From Brevundimonas sp. SORGH_AS_0993 (lineage in GTDB: Bacteria; Pseudomonadota; Alphaproteobacteria; Caulobacterales; Caulobacteraceae): DNA of 64,000 bases. The first letter of the stretch is position 1, and each line of letters begins with the position of its first letter. Below are positions 53,884 to 63,892 of the stretch, one piece after another. The position numbers and the translations under genes are program-made. The notes below the pieces were generated by a model. That model saw only the letters and a program-made list of their open reading frames with translations, was not told the origin of the DNA and made no database searches. Location of the stretch: positions 563,001 to 627,000 of the forward strand of contig NZ_JAUTAH010000001.1 of the NCBI RefSeq assembly GCF_030818545.1, read 5' to 3'.

Positions 53884-56800
53884 ATGAGAGGGTTTCTGAT
53901 CAGCCTAGGAATGCGCGCACCCAAGGCGCCGGCGTTGCGTTGCGCGAACTTCAAACGTTGGGCGGCCGCATTTGACGCAAGAGGCGCTTGGTCGAGGTCG
54001 TCGTTCGTCTTGGGTCTTTTCGTGATGCTCTTCGGCGCGTCGGCGGCGCTGGCTCAATCACCGACGATTTCAGGGATCTCACCCGCTGAGGGGAGTATGG
54101 ATGGGGGCGCTTATGTCGTCCTGAGCGGCACGAACTTCACCGGCGCAACAGGGGTTATCTTCGGCGGTACGGCAGCGAGCTTCACGGTCAACAGCGCGAC
54201 ACAGATCACCGCGACGACGCCGGCACACGCCGTGGGCGTTGTGAACGTGGCCGTTACTACCCCTGGCGGGACCGCGACCCTGGCAAATGGCTACACCTTC
54301 ATCGCTCCGCCGGATGCCAGCAGCTTCACCTACGGCTCGATCGTCGCTTACAACGACGGCGGCAACGTCCCGACCCTGCTCGATCTGTCGGTCGCGACGA
54401 CTGGATCGACGACAGTTTATGGGGTCGGCAACACCACTACGGCGCAGGGCGGATCTGTCAGCGTCAATGCAACGGGGCAGGCGACCTATACGCCGCCCGT
54501 CGGTTTTCGCGGCGCCAACGACAGCTTCACCTGGACCGCCGCCAACGCCGCTGGCACGTCCGCTCGCGCTACGGCGACCGTGATGATCGGTAGCCCCAGC
54601 TACTTCGTGACCTTGCCCGCTTACACCGGCGCCGCCGGCCAAGCCTACAATGTCGGCGCGCAACCTGTGCATATGGAGGGCGGGATGCCGCCCTATTCAG
54701 GCTTCTCTGCAACGGGATTGCCGGCGGGCCTGAGCATGAGCGCCTCCGGCGTGATCTCGGGCACGCCCACCCAAGCGGGAAGCTTCAACGTCAGCGTACA
54801 GGCGACAGACAGTTCAACCGGGGCGGGAGCCTATACCGGATCCGCCCAGGCGACCCTGACCATCGCCTCCGGCGGGCCGACAGTGACCAGTATCTACCCA
54901 AGCCAAGGGCCCGTCGCCGGCGGAGCGACGATCTACTTGGCGGGTACAAACTTCACAGGCGTCACGGCTGCTTATTTCGGCTCGACGCCGGCGACGATCG
55001 TGGCCGTAGACTCTGCGACGTCGATGCGGGTCATCGCGCCGGCCGGCACGCCGGGTTCAGTCAATGTCACGGTTCACAACCCCTATGGGGTCAGTGCTGT
55101 GGCGTCCGCCAACCTCTACACCTATATCGCTACGCCTGCGCCGCCGACCATCGTGTCCGGGCCGCCCCTGGTGACCAACTCGACCTCGGCGACCTTCACG
55201 GTCAATCCGGCGCCGGGCACGACGCTTATCGCACAACGAGGCGCGGGCGCATTTGTGGAGGTGACCAGCCCCATCACCTACACGGGCTTTGCCGAGGGCA
55301 CCTATACGGTGGCGTTCCGATCCTCCGACCGCGGCGTGAGCAGTCAGAGCACGATCTATACATGGACCGTTGATACGACTGCGCCCTCGGCCCCGGTCGT
55401 GACGGCGCCGGCGAACGGTTCAACGACGACAAATCCGTCGCCCGCCGTGACGGGGATGGCTGAAGCCAACTCTACAGTCACGGTTTTGATCGATAATTCG
55501 TGGATCGGAGCGACGACGGCGAACGCGAGCGGAGCGTGGTCGTTCACGCTGCCCGTCGCGCTTGGCGTCGGCGCTCACACGGTTACGGCCACCGCGACCG
55601 ATGCTGCCGGCAATGTGTCGCCTGCTTCTGCCGCCAATGTCTTCACGATCCAGAGCACCGCTCCGACGGCGTCGAACCGTTCCGGCGTGGCGGTGGCCTA
55701 TGACAGCCCCGGTCAAGCCATCGATCTGTCGGCCTCGATCAGCGGCGTCTACGGGTCGATCTCGGTGGCGACGGCTCCGGCCCACGGGACGGTCGGCGTG
55801 TCCGGCTCGGTCGTGACCTATACGCCGGCGCCGGGCTACTATGGCGCGGACAGCTTCACCTATACGGCGACGGGTCCGGGCGGGACGTCCAGCGCAGCGA
55901 CCGTGTCGCTGACGGTGGCGACGCCTTCGGCTCCGACGGCGTCGAACCGTTCCGGCGTGGCGGTGGCCTATGACAGCCCCGGTCAAGCCATCGATCTGTC
56001 GGCCTCGATCAGCGGCGTCTACGGGTCGATCTCGGTGGCGACGGCTCCGGCCCACGGGACGGTCGGCGTGTCCGGCTCGGTCGTGACCTATACGCCGGCG
56101 CCGGGCTACTATGGCGCGGACAGCTTCACCTATACGGCGACGGGTCCGGGCGGGACGTCCAGCGCAGCGACCGTGTCGCTGACGGTGGCGACGCCTTCGG
56201 CTCCGACGGCGTCGAACCGTTCCGGCGTGGCGGTGGCCTATGACAGCTCCGGTCAAGCCATCGATCTGTCGGCCTCGATCAGCGGCGTCTACGGGTCGAT
56301 CTCGGTGGCGACGGCTCCGGCCCACGGGACGGTCGGCGTGTCCGGCTCGGTCGTGACCTATACGCCGGCGCCGGGCTACTATGGCGCGGACAGCTTCACC
56401 TATACGGCGACGGGTCCGGGCGGGACGTCCAGCGCAGCGACCGTGTCGCTGACGGTGGCGACGCCTTCGGCTCCGACGGCGTCGAACCGTTCCGGCGTGG
56501 CGGTGGCCTATGACAGCCCCGGTCAAGCCATCGATCTGTCGGCCTCGATCAGCGGCGTCTACGGGTCGATCTCGGTGGCGACGGCTCCGGCCCACGGGAC
56601 GGTCGGCGTGTCCGGCTCGGTCGTGACCTATACGCCGGCGCCGGGCTACTATGGCGCGGACAGCTTCACCTATACGGCGACGGGTCCGGGCGGGACGTCC
56701 AGCGCAGCGACCGTGTCGCTGACGGTGGCGACGCCTTCGGCTCCGACGGCGTCGAACCGTTCCGGCGTGGCGGTGGCCTATGACAGCCCCGGTCAAGCCA

Positions 56801-59800
56801 TCGATCTGTCGGCCTCGATCAGCGGCGTCTACGGGTCGATCTCGGTGGCGACGGCTCCGGCCCACGGGACGGTCGGCGTGTCCGGCTCGGTCGTGACCTA
56901 TACGCCGGCGCCGGGCTACTATGGCGCGGACAGCTTCACCTATACGGCGACGGGTCCGGGCGGGACGTCCAGCGCAGCGACCGTGTCGCTGACGGTGGCG
57001 ACGCCTTCGGCTCCGACGGCGTCGAACCGTTCCGGCGTGGCGGTGGCCTATGACAGCTCCGGTCAAGCCATCGATCTGTCGGCCTCGATCAGCGGCGTCT
57101 ACGGGTCGATCTCGGTGGCGACGGCTCCGGCCCACGGGACGGTCGGCGTGTCCGGCTCGGTCGTGACCTATACGCCGGCGCCGGGCTACTATGGCGCGGA
57201 CAGCTTCACCTATACGGCGACGGGTCCGGGCGGGACGTCCAGCGCAGCGACCGTGTCGCTGACGGTGGCGACGCCTTCGGCTCCGACGGCGTCGAACCGT
57301 TCCGGCGTGGCGGTGGCCTATGACAGCCCCGGTCAAGCCATCGATCTGTCGGCCTCGATCAGCGGCGTCTACGGGTCGATCTCGGTGGCGACGGCTCCGG
57401 CCCACGGGACGGTCGGCGTGTCCGGCTCGGTCGTGACCTATACGCCGGCGCCGGGCTACTATGGCGCGGACAGCTTCACCTATACGGCGACGGGTCCGGG
57501 CGGGACGTCCAGCGCAGCGACCGTGTCGCTGACGGTGGCGACGCCTTCGGCTCCGACGGCGTCGAACCGTTCCGGCGTGGCGGTGGCCTATGACAGCTCC
57601 GGTCAAGCCATCGATCTGTCGGCCTCGATCAGCGGCGTCTACGGGTCGATCTCGGTGGCGACGGCTCCGGCCCACGGGACGGTCGGCGTGTCCGGCTCGG
57701 TCGTGACCTATACGCCGGCGCCGGGCTACTATGGCGCGGACAGCTTCACCTATACGGCGACGGGTCCGGGCGGGACGTCCAGCGCAGCGACCGTGTCGCT
57801 GACGGTGGCGACGCCTTCGGCTCCGACGGCGTCGAACCGTTCCGGCGTGGCGGTGGCCTATGACAGCTCCGGTCAAGCCATCGATCTGTCGGCCTCGATC
57901 AGCGGCGTCTACGGGTCGATCTCGGTGGCGACGGCTCCGGCCCACGGGACGGTCGGCGTGTCCGGCTCGGTCGTGACCTATACGCCGGCGCCGGGCTACT
58001 ATGGCGCGGACAGCTTCACCTATACGGCGACGGGTCCGGGCGGGACGTCCAGCGCAGCGACCGTGTCGCTGACGGTGGCGACGCCGGCACCGCCCGCCGT
58101 CACGCCTCCGGCTGCGATCATCGTGCCGCCTGCGAGCGGCGGCGACACGGCGCCGATCTCGGTTGATCTGGGCGCTCGCACACAAGGGGTGACGGACGGC
58201 TATCGCATCACGGTCGACGCCCGGTTCGGGTCTGGCGTGATCCGTTCGTCCAGCGCCACGACGACATCGCAGTCGGTTGGGTCCAGCGCGGCCGGATCGC
58301 AGGCGACGGAGACCTTCCTGTTGGTCTATACGCCCGCCGCTAACTTCATCGGCACGGACACTGTGACAGTAGTGGCCTTCGGTCCGGGCGGCGATTCTGC
58401 GCCAGCGACCTTCACCTTCCAGGTGGCGGGTAAGGCGCCGGATCTGTCGAACAGCATTGCTTCCAGCGCAACCCTGACCGTGTCGCCCACGGCGACCCTG
58501 GTCGGCGGCCCGTTCCAGGCGTTGCGGATCACACGCCAGCCGACCTTCGGCGCGGCGACGGTCCAGGGGTTGAACATCGTCTTCACGCCCGGCGTCGCCA
58601 ACGGTGGATCGACCTCGCTGGACTATGTCATCGACCTGCCGTTCGGTTCTTCGGCGGCGGGCCGGCTCGATCTCACGGTCGGCCAGGTCCCGGCGTCTCA
58701 GGCGCTGGTCGCCGACACGGTCCAGGGCCATCCGGTCACGGTGCGCATCAGCAATGCGGCCGGCGGTCCCTTCACCGGCGCGGCGGTCGCTTCGATCTCA
58801 CCGACCTCGGCCGGATCGGCGGCGATCACCGGAACGGGCGGAATCTATGACCTGACATTCACGCCGCAAGGGACGTTCTCGGGCCAGGCGGTCATCAGCT
58901 TCACCCTGACCAACGCCAACGGAACCTCGACCGGAACCCTGACGGTGACGGTCGCGGCGCGTCCGGATCCGTCGCTGGATCCCGACGTTCGGGGCGTCGC
59001 CTCGGCTCAGGTCACGGCCGCTCGCCGGTTCTCCGATGCGCAGGTCGACAACTTCCAGCGCCGTCTGGAAGGCCTACGCGACGGGTCGAACGAATCGCGC
59101 AACGGTCTTAGCCTGAACGTCGGCGGCGTCGGCGGTCAGGACGACCGCGACCCCCGCGTCGCCCTGAGGCGTCAGCTGGGCCAGGATCAGCGTCTGGATC
59201 CCGGCGCGCTGGGCGATGATCGCGATCGCGACATGCTGGGCTTGAACTTCGGGTCCGATCGCGCACCGCCGGCCGAGCCGGCGGCGCGCCCGGGCGGCCA
59301 GCTGAACGCGGCGTCGGCCGGGCAGGGCGCGACCCAAGGCGGTGGACCCGTCGGGGTCTGGACCTCGGGTTCGGTCGATTGGGGTCGTCAGGACGCCAAG
59401 GGCCTGCGTGACAGCCGGTTCACGACGCAAGGCGTGACGGCGGGCCTCGATATTCGCCTGAACGACACCCTGATCGTGGGCGGCGGCCTGGGCTATAGCG
59501 AGGACAAGACAAGGATCGGCGACAACGGATCGACCTCCAGAGGCAAGGCCACGACCGGCGCCCTCTACGCCAGCTGGCGACCGGCCGAGGGCTGGTTCGT
59601 CGACGGCGTGGTTGGGCTGTCCCGGCTCGATTTCGACACCCGTCGCTGGGTCGTGGGCCTGCTGGGTCAGACGAACGGCTATGCCGAAGGCGAGCGGTCG
59701 GGCGACGTGCGCTTCGCCTCGGCCTCGGTCGGACGCACCTTGCGCCGTCAGGGCCTGGCCGCCGACCTCTATGTCCGCATGGAGGGCCGCGACATCGCTC

Positions 59801-60186
59801 TGGACGCTTTCACCGAAACCAGCGGCGGCTTGTCGGCCCTGACCTGGGATGCGCTGGATCAGAGCGGCCTGTCGGTCAATCTGGGCGCGTCGTGGCGCTG
59901 GACGATCGAAAGCCGCCGCTTCGGCGTCCTGAGGCCGACCGCGCGTCTGGAATGGTCGCACGAACTGGAGGACATCGAGACTCAGGGCATCCGCTACGCC
60001 GACTGGGCCGCCAGTCCGACCTATCTGGTCCCGCTGGACGGCTGGTCGCGCGACGCTCTCAACCTTGACCTCGGCGCGGAATGGTCGCTGAGCGACCGCC
60101 TGATGCTGAGCCTCGGCTATCGCGGCATGCTGGGTGACGCCAGCACCAGCCACGGCGGGATGGTCGGGCTCAAATACGGCTGGTAA
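53884..60186 (+). CDS. Giant autotransporter adhesin with IPT/Ig-like domains and nine tandem repeats
   Basis: About 2,100 residues. From ATG 53884 (a run of G residues 11 bases upstream) a long, extended signal region ends at FGASAALAQ. Then come an IPT/TIG domain (ISPAEGSMDGGAYVVLSGTN), a cadherin-like domain, a putative Ig domain (GLPAGLSMSASGVISGTPTQ), a second IPT/TIG (IYPSQGPVAGGATIYLAGTN), two Ig-like domains, nine 90-residue repeats (about residues 593-1401), further cadherin-like domains, a linker with coil, and a 280-residue beta-barrel starting around VGVWTSGSVDWGRQ and ending in Trp, as in type V autotransporters. Surface adhesion or biofilm is the likely role. ATG 53854 is an alternative start. 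Seems transcribed alone. Confidence 0.92.
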   Translation: MRGFLISLGMRAPKAPALRCANFKRWAAAFDARGAWSRSSFVLGLFVMLFGASAALAQSPTISGISPAEGSMDGGAYVVLSGTNFTGATGVIFGGTAASFTVNSATQITATTPAHAVGVVNVAVTTPGGTATLANGYTFIAPPDASSFTYGSIVAYNDGGNVPTLLDLSVATTGSTTVYGVGNTTTAQGGSVSVNATGQATYTPPVGFRGANDSFTWTAANAAGTSARATATVMIGSPSYFVTLPAYTGAAGQAYNVGAQPVHMEGGMPPYSGFSATGLPAGLSMSASGVISGTPTQAGSFNVSVQATDSSTGAGAYTGSAQATLTIASGGPTVTSIYPSQGPVAGGATIYLAGTNFTGVTAAYFGSTPATIVAVDSATSMRVIAPAGTPGSVNVTVHNPYGVSAVASANLYTYIATPAPPTIVSGPPLVTNSTSATFTVNPAPGTTLIAQRGAGAFVEVTSPITYTGFAEGTYTVAFRSSDRGVSSQSTIYTWTVDTTAPSAPVVTAPANGSTTTNPSPAVTGMAEANSTVTVLIDNSWIGATTANASGAWSFTLPVALGVGAHTVTATATDAAGNVSPASAANVFTIQSTAPTASNRSGVAVAYDSPGQAIDLSASISGVYGSISVATAPAHGTVGVSGSVVTYTPAPGYYGADSFTYTATGPGGTSSAATVSLTVATPSAPTASNRSGVAVAYDSPGQAIDLSASISGVYGSISVATAPAHGTVGVSGSVVTYTPAPGYYGADSFTYTATGPGGTSSAATVSLTVATPSAPTASNRSGVAVAYDSSGQAIDLSASISGVYGSISVATAPAHGTVGVSGSVVTYTPAPGYYGADSFTYTATGPGGTSSAATVSLTVATPSAPTASNRSGVAVAYDSPGQAIDLSASISGVYGSISVATAPAHGTVGVSGSVVTYTPAPGYYGADSFTYTATGPGGTSSAATVSLTVATPSAPTASNRSGVAVAYDSPGQAIDLSASISGVYGSISVATAPAHGTVGVSGSVVTYTPAPGYYGADSFTYTATGPGGTSSAATVSLTVATPSAPTASNRSGVAVAYDSSGQAIDLSASISGVYGSISVATAPAHGTVGVSGSVVTYTPAPGYYGADSFTYTATGPGGTSSAATVSLTVATPSAPTASNRSGVAVAYDSPGQAIDLSASISGVYGSISVATAPAHGTVGVSGSVVTYTPAPGYYGADSFTYTATGPGGTSSAATVSLTVATPSAPTASNRSGVAVAYDSSGQAIDLSASISGVYGSISVATAPAHGTVGVSGSVVTYTPAPGYYGADSFTYTATGPGGTSSAATVSLTVATPSAPTASNRSGVAVAYDSSGQAIDLSASISGVYGSISVATAPAHGTVGVSGSVVTYTPAPGYYGADSFTYTATGPGGTSSAATVSLTVATPAPPAVTPPAAIIVPPASGGDTAPISVDLGARTQGVTDGYRITVDARFGSGVIRSSSATTTSQSVGSSAAGSQATETFLLVYTPAANFIGTDTVTVVAFGPGGDSAPATFTFQVAGKAPDLSNSIASSATLTVSPTATLVGGPFQALRITRQPTFGAATVQGLNIVFTPGVANGGSTSLDYVIDLPFGSSAAGRLDLTVGQVPASQALVADTVQGHPVTVRISNAAGGPFTGAAVASISPTSAGSAAITGTGGIYDLTFTPQGTFSGQAVISFTLTNANGTSTGTLTVTVAARPDPSLDPDVRGVASAQVTAARRFSDAQVDNFQRRLEGLRDGSNESRNGLSLNVGGVGGQDDRDPRVALRRQLGQDQRLDPGALGDDRDRDMLGLNFGSDRAPPAEPAARPGGQLNAASAGQGATQGGGPVGVWTSGSVDWGRQDAKGLRDSRFTTQGVTAGLDIRLNDTLIVGGGLGYSEDKTRIGDNGSTSRGKATTGALYASWRPAEGWFVDGVVGLSRLDFDTRRWVVGLLGQTNGYAEGERSGDVRFASASVGRTLRRQGLAADLYVRMEGRDIALDAFTETSGGLSALTWDALDQSGLSVNLGASWRWTIESRRFGVLRPTARLEWSHELEDIETQGIRYADWAASPTYLVPLDGWSRDALNLDLGAEWSLSDRLMLSLGYRGMLGDASTSHGGMVGLKYGW
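55660..58086 (+). repeat. Nine tandem 270-bp repeats inside the adhesin
   Basis: Units begin at 55660, 55930, 56200, 56470, 56740, 57010, 57280, 57550 and 57820. Each encodes 90 residues starting APTASNRSGVAVAYDS and ending TVATPS. By eye they are identical except for one base that makes residue 17 Pro or Ser. The order is P P S P P S P S S, so units 1-3 and 4-6 are the same three-unit block. Near identity at the DNA level implies recent expansion or continual homogenisation; copy number is likely variable. Confidence 0.95.
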
Positions 60187-60194
60187 TCGGATTG

Positions 60195-60219
60195 CGGGCT
60201 GCCGCCATGCGGCGGCCCG
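60195..60219 (+). terminator. Strong hairpin after the adhesin gene
   Basis: An 11-base stem, CGGGCTGCCGC with GCGGCGGCCCG (one G-T wobble), and a 3-base loop begin 8 bases after the adhesin stop. No long T-run follows, so termination may be weak or factor-assisted, but the position is that of a terminator. Confidence 0.65.
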
Positions 60220-60627
60220 AAACCTTGGACATGACACAGATGCGGGTTTTATCAGGCCGATTGATTTCCGCCCCTGACAGGTCTTTGCTGGAACCAACTA
60301 GGACTCCATCACGGCGATGGCTTCTGCCGGCCGCTTTAAGCGTCCCAAGGCGACCGCGCGTCCAAGCTGTCCTGTCGGGCCCCCGCCTCCTCCGCCATCC
60401 GTTCGGCTGATAAGGCCGTGTCTCGCCCCCCCTGGAAGAAGCGGATCAGATGGGCCAGGTCCTTGACCGCCCCCGTGGCGGCGAGATCTGTCGGGTATCG
60501 ACGTTGAGCAGACCAGATCGGGCTCCGCCAGTCCCAAAGCCAAGATTATCCCGCCGTTCCCCGATCATCCGGGCGCTTCGCCCAACAGCCTTGAACTACG
60601 CAAGACTTTGCGGCTCCTGTCCAGAAC
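60220..60627. other. No gene recognised (about 400 bases)
   Basis: The minus strand contains an open stretch with FFQGGRDTALSAERMAEEAG that looks like part of a larger protein, but there is no start, signature or continuation, and the frame shifts. It is best seen as decayed coding DNA. No promoter or RNA gene was identified. Confidence 0.4.
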
Positions 60628-61728
60628 TCACAGTCGCGCCAGCAAGGCGACCAGCTCGATCTGGCTGTTCACCTCGCACTTCTCGTAGATTCGACGGATG
60701 TGGGTGCGCACCGTGCCGACCCGCACCTGCAGGCCCTCGGCGATGGCCTGCGGGCCCTGGCCATCGGCCAGGCGCGCGGCCACGACCGCCTCGGCGGGGG
60801 TGAGGCCGAACAGGTCCCGGCCTGCCGCCACGCATCGGCTCTCACGTTCCGGCGCCGCGCGAACTATGACCATGGCCGCGCCCCGGTGATGCAGGGCGTA
60901 GGCGGCAGGAGCGGGATGCACCTCGACCAGCAGCGGGTCCTTTCCGTCCCGGTTTCGCAGGACCACCGGCCGCTGGGGCGGGCCGTCGAGACCGACGTTC
61001 GCCGCAACACCAAGCGCCGCCTGAAGTCGAACGGCGTCCCCATCCCTCGCGGCGGTCAAGGAGCCGCGTCGAACCAGAAGACGGGAATCGCCGCTCAGAA
61101 AATCATCAGCCGCGCCTGATTGATCGAGCACGCGGCCATGCCTATTACAGACGATGACGACCAGGGACAGGGCATCCAATAATCCCGAGGCCAAGCGCCA
61201 GCTCTGCGCGCCTATGGCCAACTGGGTTCGCACAGCAGTTCTGGCGTGAAGGGTGATCTTGGCGAAGGCCCGCTTCTGTTCGCTGCTAACGTTGCCGTTC
61301 GCGGTGTTCCGCATCAAGGCCAGCCCGATCAGCACCTCGTCTTGTCTGCGCAGCGGCGATAGGCAGCAAAAAGCCAGATCGTATCGATCTAACCACTGAC
61401 CGTACTCAGGATAAAGGCGGGCATCAAGCGCGCTGGAGAAGGCCGTCTCATCGAACACAGCCAGTTCGGGCGCCGAGGCACCTACGCGAACGCGCGAGTT
61501 TATGCGCGGATCTCCCCCACCGGAGAGGACGAACTCATCGGCCGCTTCTGGTGCCAATCCGACCATCCAGTTGAAGGGTACGGCGGCGTCGTTTCCGAAA
61601 CCGACCAGTTGTGCACCCATCGATCCGGTTACTTCGGCAAGGGTTATCAGCGCGTCGATCCACGGCGTTTCGCCAAAGCCCGCGCTGTGAATGGCGCCGA
61701 TGGCGACCCGAACCTCGTCTTCCGTCAC
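60628..61728 (-). CDS. LuxR-type (GerE HTH) transcriptional regulator
   Basis: 366 residues. The C-terminal LuxR helix-turn-helix is clear: LTPAEAVVAARLADGQGPQA, IAEGLQVRVGTVRTHIRRIY, EKCEVNSQIELVALLARL. The N-terminal 200 residues have a GAF/PAS-like look (FGNDAAVPFNWMVGLAPEAA) but no firmly recognised sensor. No receiver aspartate is present, so this is not a two-component regulator. It is convergent with the adhesin gene. A link to the adhesin is possible by position only. Confidence 0.85.
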   Translation of the reverse strand: MTEDEVRVAIGAIHSAGFGETPWIDALITLAEVTGSMGAQLVGFGNDAAVPFNWMVGLAPEAADEFVLSGGGDPRINSRVRVGASAPELAVFDETAFSSALDARLYPEYGQWLDRYDLAFCCLSPLRRQDEVLIGLALMRNTANGNVSSEQKRAFAKITLHARTAVRTQLAIGAQSWRLASGLLDALSLVVIVCNRHGRVLDQSGAADDFLSGDSRLLVRRGSLTAARDGDAVRLQAALGVAANVGLDGPPQRPVVLRNRDGKDPLLVEVHPAPAAYALHHRGAAMVIVRAAPERESRCVAAGRDLFGLTPAEAVVAARLADGQGPQAIAEGLQVRVGTVRTHIRRIYEKCEVNSQIELVALLARL

Positions 61729-62266
61729 GCCGTCCCCCAGATTGCACGCCTTCCCCGGCCGTCAACATAACGGTGCTTTTTCCGTCTCTACAAATTTGAA
61801 AACGCGCCGTCGGACACAGGCCGCCAGGGGGTGCTAGAGCAACAATGGGAAGCCGCCGGTCTAACTTGCCCTTGGGGACGTTGGGGTCGCTCGGATTTGA
61901 ACGCTCACGGTGGGGCGAGGCCTGCGACCCGAACGGCAAGGCCAGGTGGGTCAAGCGATGTTCCCGCTCGCCAGAAGCGATGCAGACTGCCATTTCAACT
62001 ATAAGGCCGCCGCCCCGAACGACGGAGGTCACATCCGTCTGGCGGCGATGACGCGCCTTGTGGCGGTGCGAACTTCCCTGCGGCGTTGTTTCCCTGCCAT
62101 GAGCGTTTTCGGTGAGCAATCATGGAGCATCCTTCTGTTGAATGTCATGAGCACGAGACAGTTCGTCCCGCTCAGCCCGCAGAAAAATGTGCGGCGGCCT
62201 AAGGAGACTCGTCTGCCGTTCGTCTAAGCTTTGACAGAGTTCGGCCGGAGCCGGACGGCGAGGCCG
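61729..62266. other. No gene recognised (538 bases)
   Basis: The space between the divergent LuxR and sigma genes. No tRNA, small RNA or coding frame could be supported. TTGACA at about 62231-62236 may be part of the sigma gene promoter. A short GGATTTGAAC resembles a tRNA T-arm in reverse but has no cloverleaf around it. Confidence 0.4.
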
Positions 62267-62839
62267 ATGATGGATGATCACCGCCGCAAGATCGTGCGTT
62301 GGGTGGGGACGGAGGTCATGCCCCATGAGCGTGGCGTCCGTCTTTGGCTTACGCGATCCGGCGTGCCCGAAGGCGATGTCGATGACTTGATTCAGGAAGC
62401 CTACTGCCGCATGTCCGCGCTCGACAGCGTCGATCATATCGCCAGGCCGGACTCCTACTTCTTCCAGATCGCGCGCAATCTGTTGATCGAGCAGGTGAGG
62501 CGATCCCGGATCATCCGTTTCGAGACCGCCGCCGCCCTCGAAAACCTGTCGGACGACGACCACGCTTCGCCGGAGCGGATCACCGCGGGCCGGCGCGAAC
62601 TCGAACGGGTCCAGGGCTTGATCTCCGGCCTGCCGGAGCGATGTCGTCGGATCTTCGAGCTGAGGAAGATTCACGGTCTGTCACAAAAAGAAATCGCCGC
62701 CCGTCTGGGCGTCACAGAGAGCGTGGTCGAGAACGACGGCGCGAAGGGCCTTCGATTGATCCTGAAGGGCCTGCGCCAAGCCGAGCATTCGCGCCAGGAC
62801 AAGGACTATGCTGATGAGCAAGCGCGAAACAGCCGATGA
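62267..62839 (+). CDS. ECF (FecI-type) sigma factor, third cassette
   Basis: About 190 residues from ATG 62267 (MMDDHRRKIVRWVGTEVMPH) or 62270. Region 2: GDVDDLIQEAYCRMSALDSV, RPDSYFFQIARNLLIEQVRR; region 4: ISGLPERCRRIFELRKIHGL, SQKEIAARLGVTESVVENDG. It heads a sigma/FecR/TBDR cassette; the FecR start lies inside its 3' end. It is paralogous to the sigma factor at 50941 (shared MPHER...R-WL start). Confidence 0.92.
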   Translation: MMDDHRRKIVRWVGTEVMPHERGVRLWLTRSGVPEGDVDDLIQEAYCRMSALDSVDHIARPDSYFFQIARNLLIEQVRRSRIIRFETAAALENLSDDDHASPERITAGRRELERVQGLISGLPERCRRIFELRKIHGLSQKEIAARLGVTESVVENDGAKGLRLILKGLRQAEHSRQDKDYADEQARNSR

Positions 62840-63785
62840 AATCGAGGCGGACGCCGCCCGTTGGGTGCTGCGTCTGGACGCCGACGGCGGCGCGGCGGAA
62901 ACCCGCCAAGCCCTGGAGGATTGGCTGGATGGCGACGCCCGGCGGCGCGGCGCATTCCTGCAGGCGGAAGCCGCCTGGGCCTTGCTGGACCCCGTATGCA
63001 GCATCGGAGCCCTGGAGGATGCGGGAGCGTCTCCTGAACCCGAGGCCTCGCCGCTGCCGTCCCGCGGCATGCCGCGTCGTCGTCTGCTGGCGGGCGCCGG
63101 AGGCCTTCTGGCGGCCAGCCTGGGGGCAGGTTTCTTCTGGCTGGGGCGCGGCGACGACTATCACACCGCGCTCGGCGAGATCCGACGGGTGCCTCTGAAG
63201 GATGGATCCGTCGCCGCCATCAACACCGATAGCCGCATCAAGGTCGCGCTGGCTGATAGGGAGCGAGCGGTGTCCGTCGATCAAGGCGAGGCCTGGTTCC
63301 AGGTGGCCAAGGACGCTTCCCGGCCCTTCATCGTTTCCGCGGGACCGGCGCGGGTGAGGGCAGTCGGGACGGCCTTCTCCGTGCGGCGACATCCCGACGG
63401 CGCGGAGGTGCTCGTCACCGAAGGCGTGGTCGAGGCCTGGCGCGAGGGCGGGGCCGAGCCTCCGATGCGTCTGGTCGCGGGAGACCGGGCGGTGATCGCC
63501 GACGATGCGCCGCCCCAAAAAGCGTCGCCGGCGCCTTCGGAGGTCGATCGGCGTCTGGCCTGGCGCGCGGGTCGGATCGACCTGGAAGGCGAGGCGCTGG
63601 CGCAGGCCGCCGAAGAGTTCAACCGCTACAACAGTCGTCAGATCGTCGTGGCCCCGACCCTGGCTTCGGAACAGTTGTATGGCGTGTTTCGCACCGACGA
63701 TCCCGAAGGGTTCGCCCGAGCGGTGCAGGCCAGCCTCGGCGCCCGCATCGATCTGTCCGATGCGCAGACCATAAGGATCGGATGA
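62814..63785 (+). CDS. FecR-type anti-sigma regulator, third cassette
   Basis: 323 residues from ATG 62814 (MSKRETADEIEADAARWVLR), with AGGA nine bases upstream; ATG 62808 is the alternative. Cytoplasmic part: ALEDWLDGDARRRGAFLQAE; membrane segment LLAGAGGLLAASLGAGFFWL near residues 88-107; FecR domain: VPLKDGSVAAINTDSRIKVA, QGEAWFQVAKDA, AVGTAFSV; C-terminal part: AEEFNRYNSRQIVVAP. It overlaps the sigma gene by 26 bases, showing translational coupling, and is followed by a TBDR start at 63893. Confidence 0.92.
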   Translation: MSKRETADEIEADAARWVLRLDADGGAAETRQALEDWLDGDARRRGAFLQAEAAWALLDPVCSIGALEDAGASPEPEASPLPSRGMPRRRLLAGAGGLLAASLGAGFFWLGRGDDYHTALGEIRRVPLKDGSVAAINTDSRIKVALADRERAVSVDQGEAWFQVAKDASRPFIVSAGPARVRAVGTAFSVRRHPDGAEVLVTEGVVEAWREGGAEPPMRLVAGDRAVIADDAPPQKASPAPSEVDRRLAWRAGRIDLEGEALAQAAEEFNRYNSRQIVVAPTLASEQLYGVFRTDDPEGFARAVQASLGARIDLSDAQTIRIG

Positions 63786-63892
63786 GCGGCGGACGCAGGA
63801 ATTCCGCGCGCGGGTCGAAGGAAAGTCATTGGCCGCTCGTCTGGTGATCGGGGGGCCGCATGGCGCGGCCTGTGATGCAGACGGGGGATAGG

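Noticed and set aside
55660..58086. CRISPR-like array
   Set aside because: Units are 270 bp without spacers and are in frame within a protein; there are no cas genes.
55420..58731. An 1,100-codon minus-strand frame with Arg-rich repeats opposite the adhesin
   Set aside because: It is the mirror of the 270-bp repeats; the sense strand has domains, signal peptide and barrel, the antisense has none.
61885..61905. tRNA-like T-arm sequence (GGATTTGAAC in reverse)
   Set aside because: No acceptor, D or anticodon arm can be folded around it on either strand.
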